A stretch of 64,000 nt of DNA from assembly GCF_002113375.1 (NCBI RefSeq), contig NZ_NEHO01000015.1, forward strand, positions 78,064 through 142,063. Direction: 5' to 3'. This DNA is from Pseudomonas sp. R37(2017) (lineage in GTDB: Bacteria; Pseudomonadota; Gammaproteobacteria; Pseudomonadales; Pseudomonadaceae). The notes below the pieces were generated by a model, which searched no databases, had not been told where the DNA came from, and saw nothing but the letters and a program-made list of their open reading frames with translations. Shown piece after piece: positions 46,227 to 54,470 of this stretch (position 1 is its first letter; every line of letters begins with the position of its first letter). The translations under genes were made by a program, and so were the position numbers.

Positions 46227-46249
46227 TTGGCGTGCCGCCGGCACGCCAA
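46227..46249. promoter_or_regulatory. Perfect palindrome between lvaE and lvaG
   Basis: Two 11-bp arms, TTGGCGTGCCG and CGGCACGCCAA, flank a single base. As RNA this is a strong 10-bp hairpin with a 3-base loop and no T run after it, so an intercistronic processing or stabilising stem (differential lvaE versus lvaGF expression) or a protein-binding operator is more likely than a terminator. Confidence 0.5.
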
Positions 46250-46271
46250 TCCAAGGCGTTGGAAGGTTTTT

Positions 46272-47882
46272 TTAGCGCCAGTCGTAGTCGGTAAAGTGTT
46301 CGCGCAACGCTTTCTTGCTTACTTTGCCGGTGGCGGTGAGTGGCAGGGCTTGCACAAACGCGCTGGCGTCGGGCATCCACCACTTGGGAATTTTGTCTTC
46401 GAGGAAGGCGACTAGCGCCTCGTGGGTGGGCGCCACCTCGTTTTGCCTGGCCACGATCACCAGCAGCGGGCGCTCGCTCCAGCGCGGATGGGGGACGCCA
46501 ATGACGGCTGCCTCGACCACTAGAGGGTGGGCCAGGACGGCATTCTCGATTTCCACCGAACTGATCCACTCGCCACCGGACTTGATCACGTCCTTAATGC
46601 GGTCAGTGATCTGTATGTAGCCACGGGGGTCGATGTTGGCCACATCGCCGGTGTCGAACCAGCCCGCTTCAGCGGCCTGGCCGAAATAACCACTGCGCAC
46701 CCAAGGGCCACGCACCTGCAGCGCACCGCACGCCTGTCCATCATGGGGCAGCGGGCTTTGGGCTTCATCGATGATACGCATCTCAACACCGAACAAGGCC
46801 CGACCTGATTTGAGCAACTGTTGCTCGCGTTGGACGGGTGCCAGGCCGTCATACCAGGGCTGATGGCGGTTGTAACTGCCCATCGGGTTCAGCTCGGTCA
46901 TGCCCCAGCCGTTTTCAAGGGCCACACCATGACGTTGCATGGTCTCGATCAACGACAGGGGGCAGGCTGCGCCGCCGCTAACGGCTCGCTTGAGTGAGGG
47001 AATTGTGGCGGCCCGGGCATCGAGGTACTGACTGATGTTGGACCACAGCGTCGGCACCGCCAGGGAAAAGGTGACAGCTTCGTCGTTGATCAGCTTGACC
47101 ATCGCGGCTGCATCGCCCACCCGCGGGCCGGGCAGGACCAACTTGGCGCCGACCATGGCGGCGTTGTACGGCATGCCCCAGGCATTGACGTGAAACATCG
47201 GCACCATGGGCATGACCACATCGTGCGCACGCAGCCCGACATTGTCGGCCATGTTCTGCGCCATACCGTGGAGGACGCAACTGCGATGGCTGGTCAGTAC
47301 CCCCTTGGGGTGGCCGGTGGTGCCGGAGGTGTAGCACAGCCCGCTGGCCCGATGCTCATCGAGCTCTGGCCAGTAGTAATCGTCGTCGGCCTTCGCCAGC
47401 AAGGCTTCGTAGCTCAGCAGGTTAGGCAACGTGCTGGCAGGTAGCTCATCGGTGTCGCACAGGGCGATGTAGTAGCGCACCTTGGGGAGTTGGGGTTGGA
47501 GGCTTTCCAGCAAGGGGACGAACTGCGGATCAACGAACAGCAGGTCATCTTCGGCGTGTTGAATGATGTAGCTGATCTGCTCGGGGAACAGCTTGGGATT
47601 GATGGTGTGGCAGATGCGACCCGAACAGGGCACGGCATAGTGCAACTCGAAATGTCGGTGATCGTTCCAGGCCAGGGTGCCCACCCTTGCGTCCTCTGGG
47701 CAGTCGAGGGCGTCGAGGGCATTGGCCAGGCGACGGGCGCGGGAAAACGCTTGGGTATAGGTGTAACGATGCACGCGGCCATCATTGAACAGCGAGACGA
47801 TTTCGGTTTGTGCCGCAACCGTGAGGGTATGCCGCATGATGGCGGCGATACTCAGGTTAAAGTTCATCATCATGCCTTGCAC
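46272..47882 (-). CDS. lvaE: Acyl-CoA synthetase LvaE
   Basis: The 536-aa AMP-forming ligase has the P-loop YTSGTTGHPKGV near residue 180, GWGMTELNPMGS near 328, WFDTGDVANIDPRGYIQITDRIKDVIKSGGEWIS near 410 and the catalytic Lys region LPLTATGKVSKKALR at the C-terminus. It would activate levulinate to levulinyl-CoA, the first step of the pathway, with ATP. GTG 47882 is seven bases after AGGAG; TTG 47888 and ATGs at 47873-47867 are alternatives. A sigma-54 promoter-like site lies 75 bp upstream. Related AlkK-type ligases act on medium-chain acids, so chain-length preference is open. Confidence 0.88.
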   Translation of the reverse strand: MQGMMMNFNLSIAAIMRHTLTVAAQTEIVSLFNDGRVHRYTYTQAFSRARRLANALDALDCPEDARVGTLAWNDHRHFELHYAVPCSGRICHTINPKLFPEQISYIIQHAEDDLLFVDPQFVPLLESLQPQLPKVRYYIALCDTDELPASTLPNLLSYEALLAKADDDYYWPELDEHRASGLCYTSGTTGHPKGVLTSHRSCVLHGMAQNMADNVGLRAHDVVMPMVPMFHVNAWGMPYNAAMVGAKLVLPGPRVGDAAAMVKLINDEAVTFSLAVPTLWSNISQYLDARAATIPSLKRAVSGGAACPLSLIETMQRHGVALENGWGMTELNPMGSYNRHQPWYDGLAPVQREQQLLKSGRALFGVEMRIIDEAQSPLPHDGQACGALQVRGPWVRSGYFGQAAEAGWFDTGDVANIDPRGYIQITDRIKDVIKSGGEWISSVEIENAVLAHPLVVEAAVIGVPHPRWSERPLLVIVARQNEVAPTHEALVAFLEDKIPKWWMPDASAFVQALPLTATGKVSKKALREHFTDYDWR

Positions 47883-47957
47883 GGGCAATCTCCTGCCTTG
47901 TTATTGTTTGCGTTTCATCACTGCATGCCGGGTGGCAGCAACGCTGCGCAGGAGCGG

Positions 47958-47973
47958 AGCAAGGGCTATGCCA
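47958..47973 (-). promoter_or_regulatory. Sigma-54 promoter for lvaE-lvaG-lvaF
   Basis: On the minus strand the site reads TGGCATAGCCCTTGCT. The invariant GG and GC are ten bases apart, as required for RpoN, and TTGCT matches the -12 element. It points toward lvaE, with a start expected about 60 bp before the gene. A sigma-54 activator gene (lvaR) is directly upstream. Confidence 0.7.
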
Positions 47974-48124
47974 AATCAGGGCGGACAAAAATCTCCCTAA
48001 AAAAGTTGTTTTTAATCAGATGCCTATCAATAGAAGCGAGTCGCGTAGTGGCTCATGCCAAGCAGCAGCGGGGGCATTCTATGTTTCATGGTTGAAATGA
48101 ATTTCAGAGTTGAAACCGCCCTCA

Positions 48125-50089
48125 TCAGGCCTGATCGGTTCGCAGTCGGCGCCAGAGGGTGGTGCGGCTGATGCCCAGACGCCGCGCGGCCTCGTCCATG
48201 TCCCCTTGGCACTGTGCGACCATTTCGCGCACTCGGGTGCTTTCTTGGGCTCGACTCAGGCTACGCAAATCCTGGGTGGTGCTGGTCTGCCCTGGGGCCG
48301 GCGCCAGTCTGGGCTGTGGTTCGAACAACTCCGTGAAAAGTGCTTTCAGCGCCCCCGTGCTGGCGCTGCCTGAGAGCGCATCGGCGGATAACACGGCCCG
48401 CTCGACGATGTTTTCCAGTTCGCGAATGTTGCCCGGCCATTGGTGGTGTAGCAGGTCGGGCTTGAGCCTTTCCAGCAGGTGCCGGCCCGCATTGGTGGTG
48501 GCGGATGGGTGCGACAGTCTGGCCAGAATCGCGTTGGCGAGCAGGGGAATGTCCTGGGCGCGTTCACGTAGCGGGGGAATGCTCAGACGCAGTATGTTCA
48601 AACGGTAGTACAGGTCTTCGCGGAACTCGCCTTCACTGATCCGTGCGCGCAGGTCGCGGTGTGTGGCGGCGATAACGCGAATGTCCACTGGCGTTGGCTC
48701 GGCGGCCCCCAAGCGTAGGACCTCGCGTTCCTGTAACACGCGTAGCAGGCGTGTTTGCAGCGTCAATGGCATGTCTCCGATTTCGTCAAGGAAGAGGGTG
48801 CCGGTATGGGCATTTTCGATGAGGCCGTTCTTGCCACCTTTGCGCGAGCCGGTGAAGGCGCCTTCTTCATAGCCGAACAGTTCACTTTCCAGTAGCGTCT
48901 CGGGGAACGCGGCGCAGTTGATGGCGACGAAGGGGCCGTCGCGCCGGGGGCTTGCGTTGTGGATACTTTGGGCGAGCAGCTCTTTGCCTGTCCCGCTTTC
49001 ACCCCAGACCAGTACGGTGGCATCGGCCCCGGCATAGCGCCGGGCGAGCTCCAGCATCGCGCGAAAGTTCGCGGTGTCGCCCAGCAACTGCTCGAAGTGG
49101 TAACGGGCGGTGAACTGCTTCGGTTTGACCTGGCTGCGGATGCGCCGGTCGGCCCGCTGGATGGCGTTGGCTTCCTGGCAGGTGATGACAACACCTTCGG
49201 GCTTGCCGTTCTCGATAATCGGCGCGATGTTGGCCGACAGGGTTCGGCCTGCCGCTTTGACGATGCGGTTATCCTCACCTTCGCCACTTTTCAGGATCGA
49301 CCCGATGTCCAGGTCGGTGATGACCTCGGCGAGTGGTCGCTCCAGCGCCCCTTCGCTGGAAATGCCCAGCAAGGCCGCCATGCGCGGGTTCAAGGATTGG
49401 ATATTGCCGTTGGTGTCCACGGCAATCACGCCATCGGACAGGTTGCGCAACACCGCGTTCAGGCGTTGTTGCTGAATCATCACCTGCTGCCGGCTGCGAC
49501 AGATTGCCAGGGCATCTTCCAGTGCGCGTCGGACGGTATCGGCGTTGAGCGCCAGCACACCCTGCACACCGCTGGACTCGGCTATCTCCACCGCGGTGGA
49601 AGAACCTACGACCACACCATGACCTTCGTCGATCAGCCGGTGGATCTGTTGGCGTGCTTCGTCATAGCTGGTGTAAGTGGCCTGGTGGATGTCGACGGTG
49701 AACAGCGAGGCCATCGCTTCGAGTTCCGGGTGTGTGGCCTGGTAGGTCACGATGCCGACCTTGGTGGCGCGCGCCCGGGCAAGGTCGAGGGCACGGATCA
49801 GGTCGTATTCGCCCATGCGGATCGACAGGATCGCGGTGGAGATGTGGCGCCTGAGGTAGTCGGAGGTGGCGCCGGAACAGATGATGACGTCGACGTCGCC
49901 TCTGGCTTCTAGGTCCCGCGCCGTGTCGCGCAATGCACTGATGGTGGTTTCCATGATTTCCACCTTGGCGCGATCACGATAGTCAGGGATCACCTGTTCC
50001 ACGATGCGGGCCATGCGGCTGGGACGCTCCGGCATCCGCAGGTGGCTGATCAGGGCGACCACCCTGGGCAGATAGTGTTCGTTGAGCAT
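48125..50089 (-). CDS. lvaR: Sigma-54-dependent activator LvaR (PrpR-type)
   Basis: The 654-aa regulator has an N-terminal PrpR-like sensory domain (residues about 1-200, with VDVIICSGATSDYLRRH), a PAS domain (about 205-310), a central AAA+ domain and a C-terminal Fis-type HTH (MDEAARRLGISRTTLWRRL). Walker A is WGESGTGKELLAQ, and the sigma-54 contact loop reads GAFTGS where the consensus is GAFTGA. Walker B is TLFLDEIGD. PrpR-type sensors respond to organic acids or acyl-CoAs. It lies between two divergent lva transcripts that both carry sigma-54 promoters, so it probably activates both when levulinate or its CoA ester accumulates. Confidence 0.88.
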   Translation of the reverse strand: MLNEHYLPRVVALISHLRMPERPSRMARIVEQVIPDYRDRAKVEIMETTISALRDTARDLEARGDVDVIICSGATSDYLRRHISTAILSIRMGEYDLIRALDLARARATKVGIVTYQATHPELEAMASLFTVDIHQATYTSYDEARQQIHRLIDEGHGVVVGSSTAVEIAESSGVQGVLALNADTVRRALEDALAICRSRQQVMIQQQRLNAVLRNLSDGVIAVDTNGNIQSLNPRMAALLGISSEGALERPLAEVITDLDIGSILKSGEGEDNRIVKAAGRTLSANIAPIIENGKPEGVVITCQEANAIQRADRRIRSQVKPKQFTARYHFEQLLGDTANFRAMLELARRYAGADATVLVWGESGTGKELLAQSIHNASPRRDGPFVAINCAAFPETLLESELFGYEEGAFTGSRKGGKNGLIENAHTGTLFLDEIGDMPLTLQTRLLRVLQEREVLRLGAAEPTPVDIRVIAATHRDLRARISEGEFREDLYYRLNILRLSIPPLRERAQDIPLLANAILARLSHPSATTNAGRHLLERLKPDLLHHQWPGNIRELENIVERAVLSADALSGSASTGALKALFTELFEPQPRLAPAPGQTSTTQDLRSLSRAQESTRVREMVAQCQGDMDEAARRLGISRTTLWRRLRTDQA

Positions 50090-50230
50090 AGTTCGGGCCT
50101 CGTGATTTATTTCTATGCTGAAACAGCTATTTCAAATCTGCAATGGCAGCTGGTTTCCTGAGTCCCGATCCGGTTTTTAATTTCATATATCTAATTGAAT
50201 TTATAGGGATTTATAAATTCAATCGAAAGC

Positions 50231-50246
50231 TGGCGCGGCTCTTGCT
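50231..50246 (+). promoter_or_regulatory. Sigma-54 promoter for lvaAB-lvaCD
   Basis: TGGCGCGGCTCTTGCT has the invariant GG/GC pair with ten-base spacing and a perfect TTGCT. Its predicted start lies about 30 bp before lvaA ATG 50287. The AT-rich segment 50175-50222 just upstream would suit IHF bending, common at RpoN promoters. Confidence 0.75.
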
Positions 50247-50286
50247 CAAGGACTTGCTCATCCACTTTTGCGAGTTCGCCGCCGTG

Positions 50287-51342
50287 ATGCACACCACCGC
50301 TATTCCTGGTTCCGGGTCGCCCCGAATCAGCATTCCCGATGCCTTTCCCGTACTCGCCAAGTACCTGCAGCAACAACTAGATGTGGATGAGGTGAACATC
50401 CATAAAGGCGAGCGCCTGTCCGGAGGCGCTATCCAGGAAAACTGGCTGCTGTACGCAACTGTACGTCGAGGTGAGCGCCACGACTCACAGAGTTGGGTCC
50501 TGCGCACCGACGCCATATCCTCGCTAGCCGTCAGCATGGGGCGGGCGCAAGAGTTTGCCGTGCTCGAAGCGGTACACAAGGCCGGGGTCAAGGTTCCGGA
50601 ACCCTTGTGGCTATGTCGCGACCCGGCCGTCATCGGTCGCGATTTCTTCCTGATGCGCAAGCTCGAGGGCCTTTCCAACGGGCACCGGCTGACGACGGAC
50701 GTAGCCCTGGAGCCAGTTCGAAACGATCTGTGCCATGCGCTGGGCCAAAACCTCGGCCACCTTCACCAGATAACGCCGGACCATCCGGGCCTGGGGTTCC
50801 TGCCCTCGCCGGTGGAGGACCCTGCGCAGGCCAGTATCGACCAGTACCGCGCCTACCTGGATGAGTTACCAGACCACTACCCGGTGATCGAGTGGGGGCT
50901 GCGCTGGTGCGAATCGAACAAGCCTGCGCCGTTACCCTCCCGGTTGCTGCACCGTGATTACCGCACCGGCAACTACATGGTCGACGCGGGTGGGCTGACG
51001 GGTGTACTCGATTGGGAGTTCACCGGCTGGGGCGACCCCAGGGAAGACATCGGTTGGTTTACAGCCCGCTGTTGGCGTTTCGCCCGCACAGACCGCGAAG
51101 CTGGTGGCATGGGCGATCTAGGCGCCTTCTTGCAGGGCTACCAGACCGTCTGTGGGTATCGGGTCAGCGCTCAAGACCTGCGTTTCTGGCAGTTGATGGC
51201 TCACCTGCGCTGGGCGGTGGTGGCCTTGCAGCAAGCGCAGCGTCACCTGTCTGGTCAACAGCATTCGCTGGAGCTGGCGCTTACCGGACACCTGCTCCCT
51301 GAGCTTGAGCAAGAAATCCTTCTACTGAGCGGAGAACACTGA
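50287..51342 (+). CDS. lvaA: 4-hydroxyacyl-CoA kinase LvaA (APH-like phosphotransferase)
   Basis: The 351-aa protein has the aminoglycoside-phosphotransferase/choline-kinase fold: SGGAIQENWLL (nucleotide loop), FFLMRKLEG (hinge), LLHRDYRTGNYMVD (catalytic HxDxxxxN with Asp and Asn) and GVLDWEFTGWGDPREDIGW (metal-binding Asp). In the levulinate pathway LvaA with LvaB phosphorylates the 4-hydroxyl of 4-hydroxyvaleryl-CoA using ATP. The same kinase type is fused to the dehydrogenase in animal ACAD10/11. ATG 50287 is preferred to the upstream in-frame start at 50143 because the sigma-54 promoter lies between them. lvaB overlaps by one base. Confidence 0.9.
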   Translation: MHTTAIPGSGSPRISIPDAFPVLAKYLQQQLDVDEVNIHKGERLSGGAIQENWLLYATVRRGERHDSQSWVLRTDAISSLAVSMGRAQEFAVLEAVHKAGVKVPEPLWLCRDPAVIGRDFFLMRKLEGLSNGHRLTTDVALEPVRNDLCHALGQNLGHLHQITPDHPGLGFLPSPVEDPAQASIDQYRAYLDELPDHYPVIEWGLRWCESNKPAPLPSRLLHRDYRTGNYMVDAGGLTGVLDWEFTGWGDPREDIGWFTARCWRFARTDREAGGMGDLGAFLQGYQTVCGYRVSAQDLRFWQLMAHLRWAVVALQQAQRHLSGQQHSLELALTGHLLPELEQEILLLSGEH

Positions 51343-51725
51343 TGAACACCCGTGAAGCCAGTACAACCGACCTGCTGGAGACAGCCAGAACGGTGTTGCT
51401 TGAAACACTGCTGCCGCAATTGCGCACCACCCACGGCTACGAGTGCCAGATGGTTGCCCGGGCCATGTCCATTGCCGCCCGGGAAGTCGAAAGCGGAGCC
51501 GAGGCCGAAGTTGTTGAGGCTAACGCCTTGTCCGAGGTGATGGCCCACTTTGGCCTCAACACCCAAGGGGCAGGGCATGACCGTTCGCGGCTGGCAGGAC
51601 TCATCCGCAGCGGTGTCTTCGATGCCAGCTCAGCGGCCCAGGCCCAGTTGCTCGACGCGCTGATGCACATTACCCGGGCACGGCTCGCTATCAGCAACCC
51701 AAAGGCCTTGCGCGATGAACGCTGA
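51342..51725 (+). CDS. lvaB: LvaB, DUF6285 kinase partner
   Basis: The 127-aa mostly helical protein (LLETARTVLLETLLPQL, YECQMVARAMSIAARE, AAQAQLLDALMHITRARLAISNP) matches the small DUF6285 protein encoded after LvaA-type kinases. In P. putida LvaB forms a complex with LvaA and is needed for its activity. The start overlaps the lvaA stop, supporting equimolar synthesis. No catalytic motif is visible. Confidence 0.85.
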   Translation: MNTREASTTDLLETARTVLLETLLPQLRTTHGYECQMVARAMSIAAREVESGAEAEVVEANALSEVMAHFGLNTQGAGHDRSRLAGLIRSGVFDASSAAQAQLLDALMHITRARLAISNPKALRDER

Positions 51726-52434
51726 AGGCCTGCAGACACCGAGGCGCCGTCGGTGTTATCTGGTGCGCCACGGCCATGTCGAGTACTTCGACGGCCAGGG
51801 TCGGCCGCTCGACCCGCGTTCGGTGTGCCTGTCTTCTCGTGGGGTCGAACAGGCGTCGGCGCTTGGCCAGGTATTGCAGGACACTCCGTTTGACCGGGTT
51901 CTGGTGTCCGATTACCCACGCGCACGGCAAACCCTCGACTTGCTTCTGATGGGCCGAAGGGTGCCGGTCGAATCCTTGGCGCAGCTACGCGAGATCCGTG
52001 CAGGACGCTTGCGCGAGATACCGGCACAGGCCATGCGCGACACTGTCGTCGGTGCATATCGCAAGGCCGCAGAGCCTGAGGCGACCTTTCTCGGCGGTGA
52101 GCGCTGGCGCGATTTCAACCAGCGCGTGCTGGCGACCTTTTTTGAACTGGCAAGGGACGACAACTGGGAGTCGGCGTTGATCGTCAGCCACGATGCCGTC
52201 AACCGCATGGTCTTGGCCTGGGCCGCCGGAGTCGGCCTGTCGGGGATTGCCGCCTTCGAGCAGGACAACGCCTGCCTCAATGTCCTCGACCTCGACACCC
52301 GCGATGGTGCAGTGCAGGGCGCGATTCTGCGCACCGTCAATTTCACCCCCTACAACCCGCACAAGGCAGGTATCCACGCCACTGTGATGGAGAGCCTGTA
52401 CCACACCATCCACCCGGACGGGCCAGCGGCCTGA
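51715..52434 (+). CDS. Histidine phosphatase family enzyme within the lva operon
   Basis: The 239-aa protein carries the RHG motif (YLVRHGHVEY, with the nucleophilic His near residue 18), the conserved Arg in SDYPRARQTLDLL, REIRAGRLREIP with the proton-donor Glu region, and the second catalytic His in ALIVSHDAVNRM near 160. This is a complete phosphoglycerate-mutase-like phosphatase active site. It overlaps lvaB by 11 bp and precedes lvaC by 27 bp, so it is co-transcribed with the kinase and dehydrogenase. A role in removing phosphate from a 4-phosphoacyl intermediate or a by-product is attractive but unproven. The P. putida lva set as I know it lacks this gene. Confidence 0.87.
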   Translation: MNAEGLQTPRRRRCYLVRHGHVEYFDGQGRPLDPRSVCLSSRGVEQASALGQVLQDTPFDRVLVSDYPRARQTLDLLLMGRRVPVESLAQLREIRAGRLREIPAQAMRDTVVGAYRKAAEPEATFLGGERWRDFNQRVLATFFELARDDNWESALIVSHDAVNRMVLAWAAGVGLSGIAAFEQDNACLNVLDLDTRDGAVQGAILRTVNFTPYNPHKAGIHATVMESLYHTIHPDGPAA

Positions 52435-52461
52435 TCCCTTGAATCGACAAGGTACCCGAGT

Positions 52462-53637
52462 ATGAACTTTGCACTTTCCGATGAACTGATCACGCTGCAG
52501 TCGCGTGTACAGGCGTTTATCGCCAACGAAATCATCCCGATGGAGAACGACAGCCGCCAGAGCCCCCATGGACCCTCCGAGGCGCTACGGCAGGCGCTGG
52601 TTGAAAAGGCTCGCGTCCACGGCCTGCTGACGCCCCATGCCTCCCGCGAGATGGGTGGGTTGGGTCTGTCGCACACCGCCAAGGCAGTGATCTTCGAGGA
52701 AGCGGCGTATTCGCCCCTCGGGCCGACCGCGATGAACATCCATGCCCCCGACGAAGGCAACATCCACCTGATGGAAGTGGTCGCTACCGAGGCGCAGAAA
52801 GATCGCTGGCTCAGGCCCTTGGTGCAAGGGCGCATCCGCTCCTGCTTCGCCATGACCGAGCCCGCGCCGGGTGCAGGTTCCGACCCTTCCATGCTGGCGA
52901 CCACCGCCGTACGCGATGGCGACGACTACGTTATCAATGGCCACAAATGGCTGATCACCGGTGCGCAGGGGGCGGACTTCGCCATCATCATGGCCCGCAC
53001 CGAGGATGGTAACGCCACCATGTTTCTCACTGACACCGATCAACCGGGTTTTATTCTCGAATGTATGATGGACTCGCTCGACACCTGTTTCACCGGTGGG
53101 CATGGCGTGTTGCGCTTTGAGAACCTGCGGGTGCCGGCTGCCAACGTGCTGGGGGAAGTGGGCAAGGGTTTTCGCTATGCCCAGGTGCGCCTGGCGCCGG
53201 CACGCCTGACTCACTGCATGCGCTGGTTGGGCCAGGCCCGTCGGGCGCACGACGTGGCCTGTGCATACGCCAACCGACGCGAGTCCTTCGGTAAGCGCCT
53301 GGGGGAACATCAGGGTGTGGGCTTTATGCTCGCGGATAATGAAATGGACTTGCTCACTACACGGTTGGCGATCTGGCATTGCGCCTGGGTGTTGGATCAG
53401 GGCGAGCGGGCCAATTTTGAATCGAGTATGGCCAAGGTCATCAGCTCCGAAGGCATCTGGCGTGTTATCGACCGCAGTGTGCAGATCCTCGGTGGCCAAG
53501 GTGTGACCAGCGAAGCCATTGTCGACCGGATATTCCGCGACGCCCGCGGCTTTCGCATTTACGACGGCCCGAATGAAGTACACCGCATGAGCCTGGCGCG
53601 CAAAATCCTGTCCCGTGATGCCGGGGGTGCGCAATGA
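52462..53637 (+). CDS. lvaC: LvaC, ACAD10/11-type acyl-CoA dehydrogenase-fold enzyme
   Basis: The 391-aa protein has the acyl-CoA dehydrogenase fold: FAMTEPAPGAGSDPSML, INGHKWLITGAQGADFAI, ANRRESFGKRLGEHQGV and the C-terminal QILGGQGVTSEAIVDRIFRDARGFRIYDGPNEVHRMSLAR. The position usually holding the catalytic Glu is in IYDGPNEVH, the pattern of ACAD10/11-like proteins. In levulinate breakdown LvaC takes 4-phosphovaleryl-CoA through an enoyl-CoA to 3-hydroxyvaleryl-CoA, so it acts as an isomerising lyase/hydratase and not as a net oxidase. It overlaps lvaD by 4 bp. Confidence 0.9.
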   Translation: MNFALSDELITLQSRVQAFIANEIIPMENDSRQSPHGPSEALRQALVEKARVHGLLTPHASREMGGLGLSHTAKAVIFEEAAYSPLGPTAMNIHAPDEGNIHLMEVVATEAQKDRWLRPLVQGRIRSCFAMTEPAPGAGSDPSMLATTAVRDGDDYVINGHKWLITGAQGADFAIIMARTEDGNATMFLTDTDQPGFILECMMDSLDTCFTGGHGVLRFENLRVPAANVLGEVGKGFRYAQVRLAPARLTHCMRWLGQARRAHDVACAYANRRESFGKRLGEHQGVGFMLADNEMDLLTTRLAIWHCAWVLDQGERANFESSMAKVISSEGIWRVIDRSVQILGGQGVTSEAIVDRIFRDARGFRIYDGPNEVHRMSLARKILSRDAGGAQ

Positions 53638-54413
53638 GCGAGGTGATTATGAAGCTGTTTGACCTGACCGGGCAGCGTGTGCTGGTGACGGGGGCTTCGA
53701 GCGGCCTAGGGTTGCATTTTGCCAAAACCCTGGCGGCGGCCGGCGCCCGCGTCGCCATCGCAGCACGGCGAGTTGAGCGTCTGCATGACGTGGTGGGTGA
53801 ACTGAACGCGCAAGGGTATGAAGCTAGCGCCTTTGCGCTGGACGTTACGTCGAGGCAGTCGGTAATCGAGTGCATGGACGCTATCGAGGAGGAACTGGGC
53901 GGTTTGGACGTGGTGGTCAACAACGCTGGCGTCAGCGACACCAAACGGGTGCTCGACTATAACGATCGGGACTGGCACGCAATCGTTGACACCAACCTGC
54001 GGGGCGCTTGGATGGTGGCCCAGGAGGCTGCCAGGCGGATGGTCAAAAGCGGACGAGAAGGCAGCCTGATCAACATCACGTCGATCCTGGCCAGCCGGGT
54101 AGGTGGAGGTGTTGGGCCTTACTCGGCTGCTAAGGCCGGGCTCAGTCAGTTGACACGCTCCCTTGCGCTGGAACTGGCCCGATATGGCATCCGCGTAAAT
54201 TCGATTGCGCCCGGTTACATTGCCACGGAAATCAATGAGGCGTTTCTTGGCAGCGAGGCCGGTGAACGCCTGCGAGCGCGCATACCCAGTCGTAGATTCT
54301 GTTGCGCGAGCGACCTCGATGGCGCCTTGTTGTTGTTGGCCTCTGGGGCGGGCCGAGGCATGACTGGGGCGGAAATCATTGTCGATGGTGGCCACGCCTG
54401 CTCAGGGTTGTGA
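53634..54413 (+). CDS. lvaD: LvaD, SDR reductase of 4-oxoacyl-CoA
   Basis: The 259-aa short-chain dehydrogenase has TGASSGLGLHFA (cofactor loop), NNAGVSD, catalytic Ser in ITSILAS and YSAAK, plus the NSIAPGYIATEI loop. In the pathway it reduces levulinyl-CoA to 4-hydroxyvaleryl-CoA, just before phosphorylation by LvaAB. It is the last gene of the transcript and is followed by a 13-bp-stem hairpin. ATG 53634 overlaps the lvaC stop; an internal ATG at 53649 is also possible. Confidence 0.88.
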   Translation: MSEVIMKLFDLTGQRVLVTGASSGLGLHFAKTLAAAGARVAIAARRVERLHDVVGELNAQGYEASAFALDVTSRQSVIECMDAIEEELGGLDVVVNNAGVSDTKRVLDYNDRDWHAIVDTNLRGAWMVAQEAARRMVKSGREGSLINITSILASRVGGGVGPYSAAKAGLSQLTRSLALELARYGIRVNSIAPGYIATEINEAFLGSEAGERLRARIPSRRFCCASDLDGALLLLASGAGRGMTGAEIIVDGGHACSGL

Positions 54414-54426
54414 TGACTGTCGCGCA

Positions 54427-54459
54427 AAGGTGAGGTTGCGATGTGTGCAACCTCACCTT
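54427..54459. terminator. Shared hairpin terminator between lvaD and the quinone oxidoreductase gene
   Basis: A perfect 13-bp stem, AAGGTGAGGTTGC with its complement, encloses a 7-base loop between two converging genes. On the minus strand it is followed by TTTGCG, on the plus strand by GGCC, so the T run is weak. It probably works in both directions, better for the minus-strand gene. Confidence 0.65.
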
Positions 54460-54470
54460 GGCCATCGGGC

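Noticed and set aside
48959..49912. 317-codon plus-strand frame over lvaR
   Set aside because: Antisense shadow of the sigma-54 activator; no ribosome site or domain.
52585..53634. 349-codon minus-strand frame over lvaC
   Set aside because: Antisense shadow of an acyl-CoA dehydrogenase with clear motifs.
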